Shown piece by piece: positions 59,400 to 64,000 of a stretch of DNA of 64,000 nucleotides; the stretch's first letter is position 1, and each line of letters begins with the position of its first letter. The notes under the pieces are model-generated. The model did not search any database. It had not been told where the DNA came from and saw nothing but the letters and a program-made list of their open reading frames with translations. The stretch covers positions 16,155,001-16,219,000 of the forward strand of contig NC_081812.1 in NCBI RefSeq assembly GCF_030704535.1, in the 5' to 3' direction. The position numbers and the translations under genes were made by a program. The DNA comes from Vitis vinifera (Eukaryota > Streptophyta > Magnoliopsida > Vitales > Vitaceae).

Positions 59400-60280
59400 A
59401 AAACGTACTGGACCCATTTCTCACTACAAAGTGAGACGCGACCAAATGTTTTTCTCGATGTCTTGACATTTAGCCTATTTGTAAAATTTACCACCTATAG
59501 GTTGGCTTTTTTTTATAGTTGTCTCTCATGGTTAGCCGATTTGACAACTATATGTAACAAAGCGTTTTCACAAGGCAAACTGACAAATGGTGTTTATATG
59601 ATCAACTTCACTCACAATAAATTTCCATCTTATGCAGGCAAACTCAAAAGGGCAATGTATAGCTTAAAACAGGTAGCATAAGCTTGGTATCAAGAGTTGA
59701 GTCACTTCTTGCTCAACTATGGTTCGTCAGCTCCAAATCTGACACATCCCTTATTTATTTATTTATTCATTCATGAAATCAAATAACAATTTATCTTCTA
59801 ATCCATGTGGATAATGTTTTTGTTATAGGTGAAAAATCAATTTTTCATCAAAAACTATACATTCATTGGTAGCATGGTTCTCAAAGAACCATGTTACATC
59901 CTCTTGCAAGAAAAGGATAGTTGATCGACTATTAATGACCAAATCAGAATATAGATTTGTTACTACTACTGCAGAAGAAATTAATTAAATCCATTCTTTT
60001 CTCAAAGAACTAAACATCAACAATCAATCTTTGCCAACTGTTCTCCACGACAATGTGGAAACCACTTAGCTTTGTGCTAATCCAATCTTTCACTCACATA
60101 TGAAGCATATTATCATTGATTTTAATTTTGTATATGATCAAGCTCAACGTGATCGAGTATCATATGTTTCCACCTCTGACTAGCTTAATTGTTGATGATT
60201 TGACCAAACCCTTCTCATGGCAAAAGCTTCTCCAACTTTAGACCAACATCGGGCGTTTTAAATGGAAGTATCATTTTGTG
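59400..60280 (+). mobile_element. Copia reverse transcriptase-RNase H fossil
   Basis: The plus strand retains Copia pol landmarks in order: KTT-R-like and NAF-QG-like residues, a GKLKRAMYSLKQ block, AWYQELSHFLLNYG, a HVDN-FVIG box in place of YVDD-ITG, then RNase H blocks (LHDNVETT, ANPIFHSHMKHIIIDFNFV). It is broken in many places, clearly more than five. The downstream TGTGGTGTAATATAGGGG near 60278 may open its 3' LTR. No 5' half is seen here. Very old. Confidence 0.7.
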
Positions 60281-62164
60281 GTGTAATATAGGGGAAGAAT
60301 TTTTCTCACTATGTATTCCTCTATATATACAGTGTGTGTGTGTGTGAAAACTAGGCAATAGATAAGAACTTTCAAGATTGAAAAATATGATTTAGGTAGA
60401 AGCACTGGCGTGTAGCAGCAGAAGAAACTGTTAAATCCTTATTTGTACTACATCCTTGATGCTTATTGTTAGAACCTATGCGACTTTTAGACAACTATAG
60501 TTCATTAAGCGATAAAATCTCAGATTTTATCGTAGGCAAACTAATGGAGTACTATTCATGATTTTTTTGAGATTGCCAAGTCCTGCATTACATAAACTCC
60601 TCATTTCAAAAGCTTACTAGCCAAGTACAGACTAATTTGTGCTAATGTTACCGCATATATATATAGCTGCACGTGCCTAAACCTTGTTCGCTATCCTGAA
60701 TGAATTCTTTGATACAATTGAGGAAATATGGGTACGTAGATCAGGCCCATTATATATGTACATAAGTATATTTTGATAATTAAGACGATGAGAGAGAAAA
60801 CAGTGGGCTGGTGAGACAGGAACTCTCTCCCATGCAAATATACTCCTCTTAGTTGTCAAGACAAGTATAAACAATTACCTAATTAAATCCAACCCAATTA
60901 CACTGGAATTTTTTTTGTTGAAACAATTTCATAGTTTAATGAATATTGTGGAATCACCTAGTGACCTATACAGAGTAACCTACGCAAGCGGAGAATAATT
61001 TCCCATTCTCTTCACTCAATTCTATAATAACCATATACTTAAAAAAGAACAGAGAAAGGACGTCAGATGCCCCATGTGCACTTCTGCATTGCCCTCCCAA
61101 AACTTCACTCACACCCTCTGCAGTCAGCAGACCTCGCTAGCCGTTACTAAGCAAACTTCTATCCAACTCACAGCTCACAACCCTAAACACGACAAACCCC
61201 AACCAATCACCTTTATCCCTCTCTTACACAGATGAAGTACTTCGTAGAAGCCTAAGCAAACAATCTTACTTTCCCTCTGCGACCGTCTTTCTACATAGTT
61301 ACCCACCCTCTCTCTCTCTTTCCCTTTCACATGCATCGTAAAAAACAAAAAACCCACATCGAAAAGACCCTCAACTCATTAAAGCAAGCTGTGATTCTCA
61401 GACGTGGGAGGAAAATATTTGTTGGGTATGACTTAAATTCACTCCGTACAAAGGCTCTTTCTCAGTTTCTCTGCAAACCCATTTAAGTCAAAGACAATGT
61501 GTACTCATTTTTCCTTAAAGAGAAAGAAGAAAAACCGACCCAGAATGATCGTCTCGCATCCTGGACGATTACAAGCACTGCACCTAGGGTTAGGGTTTAG
61601 ATGGGTTTGATTCTTTATTCTTTATTTCATCAGTCGTCTAGGGTTTGTCATTGAGAGGGTGTAAATATATAACTAATTATGTGTACACAAGTAGAAACAA
61701 AAGAAGCGTAGATAGCGCTTATGAGTCGTGATGCGATAATATTCTGTGGTATTTAAAAAGTGTATTTATCATATTATGTGCAATACTTAAATGGATAGAT
61801 TCCGAAGAGTTGTTGGCAATTTTGGAGGGATTGAGAAAGAGAGAGAAAAGTGAGAGATGAGACCAGACGCAAATGGATTTTTGTGGGGGAATACTGTAAC
61901 CGCAGCAGATCTGATGATGATGATGATAATAATACAAGAAAAAAGGGAATCCATGTTGCAATGTATCTGACTTATATGTCCTTGAAAATTCACCTTTGTG
62001 TGTATTGTGGGTTAGTTTAGTTATGCACTGATAGAATGTCAGTGACTTACTGACTAGGAATAATATTCCATGCATTTTCAGTCAGTTCCTTCACCCCCTA
62101 AAACCGAGCACATATGCCTATTCTCTTCACCAATCTATCTTTCTAAACCCCTTAGCTAATATTC

Positions 62165-62200
<36 letters not shown>

Positions 62201-62825
62201 CGTTCCATCTTATGTACCTACATTCGCATATACTCTCATCTGACAGTGTTCAACTTTCTATAGGTCTGTCCTTCTCTTCCTCTTGTTTGCTGAACAAATA
62301 CATTCTCCTGGGCGCAGGATGGTTTCTTGGACTGCTTTTAACCGTGCATGTCTTCTGTATCATGATATGTTGCACCAGAGAAACCCTAGCCACAACTATA
62401 CTAATCTATATCAGTAGTGGTGGCAAGAGTACGACAAAAATAATTTCATATTATGAAGGCATAGGTATTGTCAGTTCAACTTCTTAATCAGCCTTGGCTG
62501 GAACACCGTAGTGTTTATCGGCAGAATCATGATATTAACTAGGAATGTGTAGTAACAACCTGATATGTATATACTGATAATACACCATCCTTCTTCCATG
62601 AAAGATGGACTTTTCAATTCTGTGATTTCCATATGGTGATTGTTACAAGCTGAAAGCTCATGGGGGACTTAGAGGGAACCAAGTGATCAAACTCAAAGCA
62701 TAGAGGCTTGGCCATTAGATCAAAGGGAAAAGGAAAAGAAATTGAAGGGAGAATTAAAATAAGAAATACAGAAATGAAAAGAAAAATAAAAATTATCTGT
62801 ATTTAAGGACATGGGATCTGCAATT
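60281..62825. other. Intergenic region
   Basis: No supported gene. It contains a GT run near 60330-60346, GAT/AAT triplets near 61915-61935, a single telomere-like AGGGTTAGGGTTTAG at 61587, and the presumed 3' untranslated region of the ZFP10-like gene. Confidence 0.5.
62170..62197. repeat. CT microsatellite
   Basis: About 14 uninterrupted CT units. Confidence 0.9.
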
Positions 62826-63737
62826 CTACTTCACCTTTGGCCGTTCACCAAGCCTGAGCTCGAGATCCAAGTCTTCTAAGGAGCTTGCGCGAAGTTCAAG
62901 TACCTCTGGTTGGACGTGATGTCTATCACCTGAACTTGGTTTAAGGAAGAAAGGTAATAATGATGGTGAATCCGTTCTCCTTCTCTTGCAACTAATGGTC
63001 TCCTCCATGCCACCTGATGACGCAGTTTGACGAGTTCTTCGGACCACCCAATTCAAGCTTACAGATAAATCAGGTTTGATATAGTCCCCTTTAGCCCAAC
63101 ATCCTGATTCTAGAATTCTAGAGCTCTTTTCTCCTTCAGCTTTTGGATCCGACACGCAAATATATCCATCCGCACCCGAGTTTGGATTTGATGGTGCGGG
63201 AGAAAAAGGAGGCCTCTTTTTGTGCTCTTGGATGATAGAGGAAGAATAAGGAGGGACCAAGATCTGTTCAATACAATTCTCTTGAGTTTTTGGGGCTGAA
63301 ACCCTAGAAAGTGAGGAAGGTGATGCAAGAACATCTGGATCAGAATTAGGGTTAGGGTTATAAACAAAGGTACAAACCTGAGATGGGTATTGAAAACCCA
63401 AAGATGAACAGGGATGCTGAGTATGATTGTGGTGATTTTGATGGTGATGGTGAAGAATTTCATTGTGGGGACTTGGAGACTGCTTTAGTCTGGCTCTATC
63501 CCTCCTATGAACATTCATATGACCACCTAGAGCTTGAGCTGACCTGAATTCTCTTTTACAAAAGCTGCAAGAATAGGACCTTGGAGGCCAAATACACCCT
63601 CCAAGAGGCCCAGCTGCATCTTCTGCAAAAGCCTGTTCTTCCCACGAATCACTGTATGAAGGATTAGTGGATGCTTGAACATGAGAACTCAAACTATGTT
63701 TCCGCTTTGTCCACATCCAGAATCGTGCCTGCTCCAT
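62826..63737 (-). CDS. C2H2 zinc-finger repressor, ZFP10-like
   Basis: Single coding exon, 303 aa from the ATG at 63737; the frame opens 42 bases further up but without an ATG. The N-terminus [13 protein letters not shown] is characteristic of the ZFP10/ZFP11 group. A zinc finger lies at 55-78 ([20 protein letters not shown]), with C57, C60, H73 and H77 and the QALGGH signature, then the basic [10 protein letters not shown] His/Asn-rich stretch is at about 95-108, a likely nuclear signal KRRR at 251-254, and an EAR repressor motif LDLELRL at 290-296. Nuclear transcriptional repressor. A splice-acceptor-like TTTGCTTTTCAG 36 bases above the ATG suggests an intron in the 5' leader, as seen in relatives. 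Nearest Arabidopsis relative from memory is ZFP10 (At2g37740). Confidence 0.92.
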   Translation of the reverse strand: MEQARFWMWTKRKHSLSSHVQASTNPSYSDSWEEQAFAEDAAGPLGGCIWPPRSYSCSFCKREFRSAQALGGHMNVHRRDRARLKQSPSPHNEILHHHHQNHHNHTQHPCSSLGFQYPSQVCTFVYNPNPNSDPDVLASPSSLSRVSAPKTQENCIEQILVPPYSSSIIQEHKKRPPFSPAPSNPNSGADGYICVSDPKAEGEKSSRILESGCWAKGDYIKPDLSVSLNWVVRRTRQTASSGGMEETISCKRRRTDSPSLLPFFLKPSSGDRHHVQPEVLELRASSLEDLDLELRLGERPKVK

Positions 63738-64000
63738 TGTGCTAGAACCTGAGATCAACTTGACCGAGCTGAAAAGCAAAGATCAGTTCATATATGAAGG
63801 TATAGCAACAGAGGCGATTGTGGAGGCCGGAGATGAATGCAGATGGATGAGGGCGACTCTACATCCAACATGGAGACCTGAAAGCTACCTGAGAGAATCT
63901 ACAAGTGAGAGCAATTGAATGAGAAAAGTCTCTTCTCTTGCTGAGGGGGTTGTTTTGGAAGGTGAAGTGGTGGGTACTCCTATTTTGGCTGTTTCAGTGT
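63738..64000. other. 5' flank of ZFP10-like gene
   Basis: Leader and possibly the start of a 5'-leader intron on the minus strand (acceptor at about 63773). The upstream exon and promoter would lie here or beyond the window. Confidence 0.35.

Noticed and set aside
61585-61600. Telomere-like AGGGTTAGGGTTTAG
   Set aside because: Only about two units; common as a telo-box in plant promoters, not an interstitial telomere.
63738-63779. 14-residue N-terminal extension of the ZFP10-like protein
   Set aside because: The frame opens with TTG, not ATG, and the segment contains a splice-acceptor-like CAG; the family starts at MEQ.

Overview
The window is nuclear DNA of a dicot plant. The evidence is large AT-rich intergenic stretches, genes with GT-AG introns, plant-only gene families (L-type lectin receptor kinases, Rubisco activase, SUPERMAN-type zinc fingers, DUF604 and DUF668 proteins) and plant-type LTR, LINE and MITE debris. 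Gene structure and repeat style would fit a woody dicot such as grapevine, but this is an inference. There is no operon logic; each gene has its own promoter.

Layout. 1-4950: 5' part of a GID4-like (Vid24 family) ubiquitin-ligase subunit on the minus strand, with a LINE tail in its large second intron; the gene runs off the left edge. 4951-7700: AT-rich DNA with a tRNA-like repeat and a MITE-like element. 7709-9712 and 17341-19419: two L-type lectin receptor kinases (LecRK-IV-like and LecRK-S.4-like), both minus strand. Between them, 13399-14557 on the plus strand, is a two-exon potato type I (CI-2 type) protease inhibitor. 23153-25845: a complete seven-exon Rubisco activase gene with a redox-type C-terminal extension. 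27765-30882: a full-length LRR-XII (EFR/FLS2-like) non-RD receptor kinase, with a decayed kinase fragment about 1 kb upstream. 34565-36920: a broken plant-mobile-domain sequence followed by three kinds of tandem repeat. 37349-38785: an intronless DUF3475/DUF668 protein of the PSK SIMULATOR family. 39623-43537: a broken Copia LTR retrotransposon. 45992-47961: a three-exon DUF604 Fringe-like glycosyltransferase. 54824-55384 and 62826-63737: two C2H2 zinc-finger repressor genes (TAC1-like and ZFP10-like), separated by LTR and Copia debris.

How the genes relate. Three cell-surface receptor kinases and a protease inhibitor point to defence and wound perception. Rubisco activase is a photosynthesis gene with a typical light-type promoter (TATA, G-box, I-box). 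The DUF668 protein belongs to a family linked to peptide-hormone growth signalling, and the zinc-finger genes encode EAR-motif repressors. From memory, the GID4-like, LecRK-IV, DUF604 and ZFP10 genes lie close together in the same order in Arabidopsis (around At2g37680-At2g37740), so the window looks like a conserved ancestral gene block enlarged by transposons.

Limits. Exon borders were read by eye from splice consensus and protein continuity. No searches were run. MITE, solo-LTR and tRNA-like calls are tentative. I see no bacterial-style systems, CRISPR arrays or novel multi-gene machinery. The most unusual structures are the nested tandem repeats at 35.1-36.9 kb and the single-intron isoform switch in Rubisco activase.
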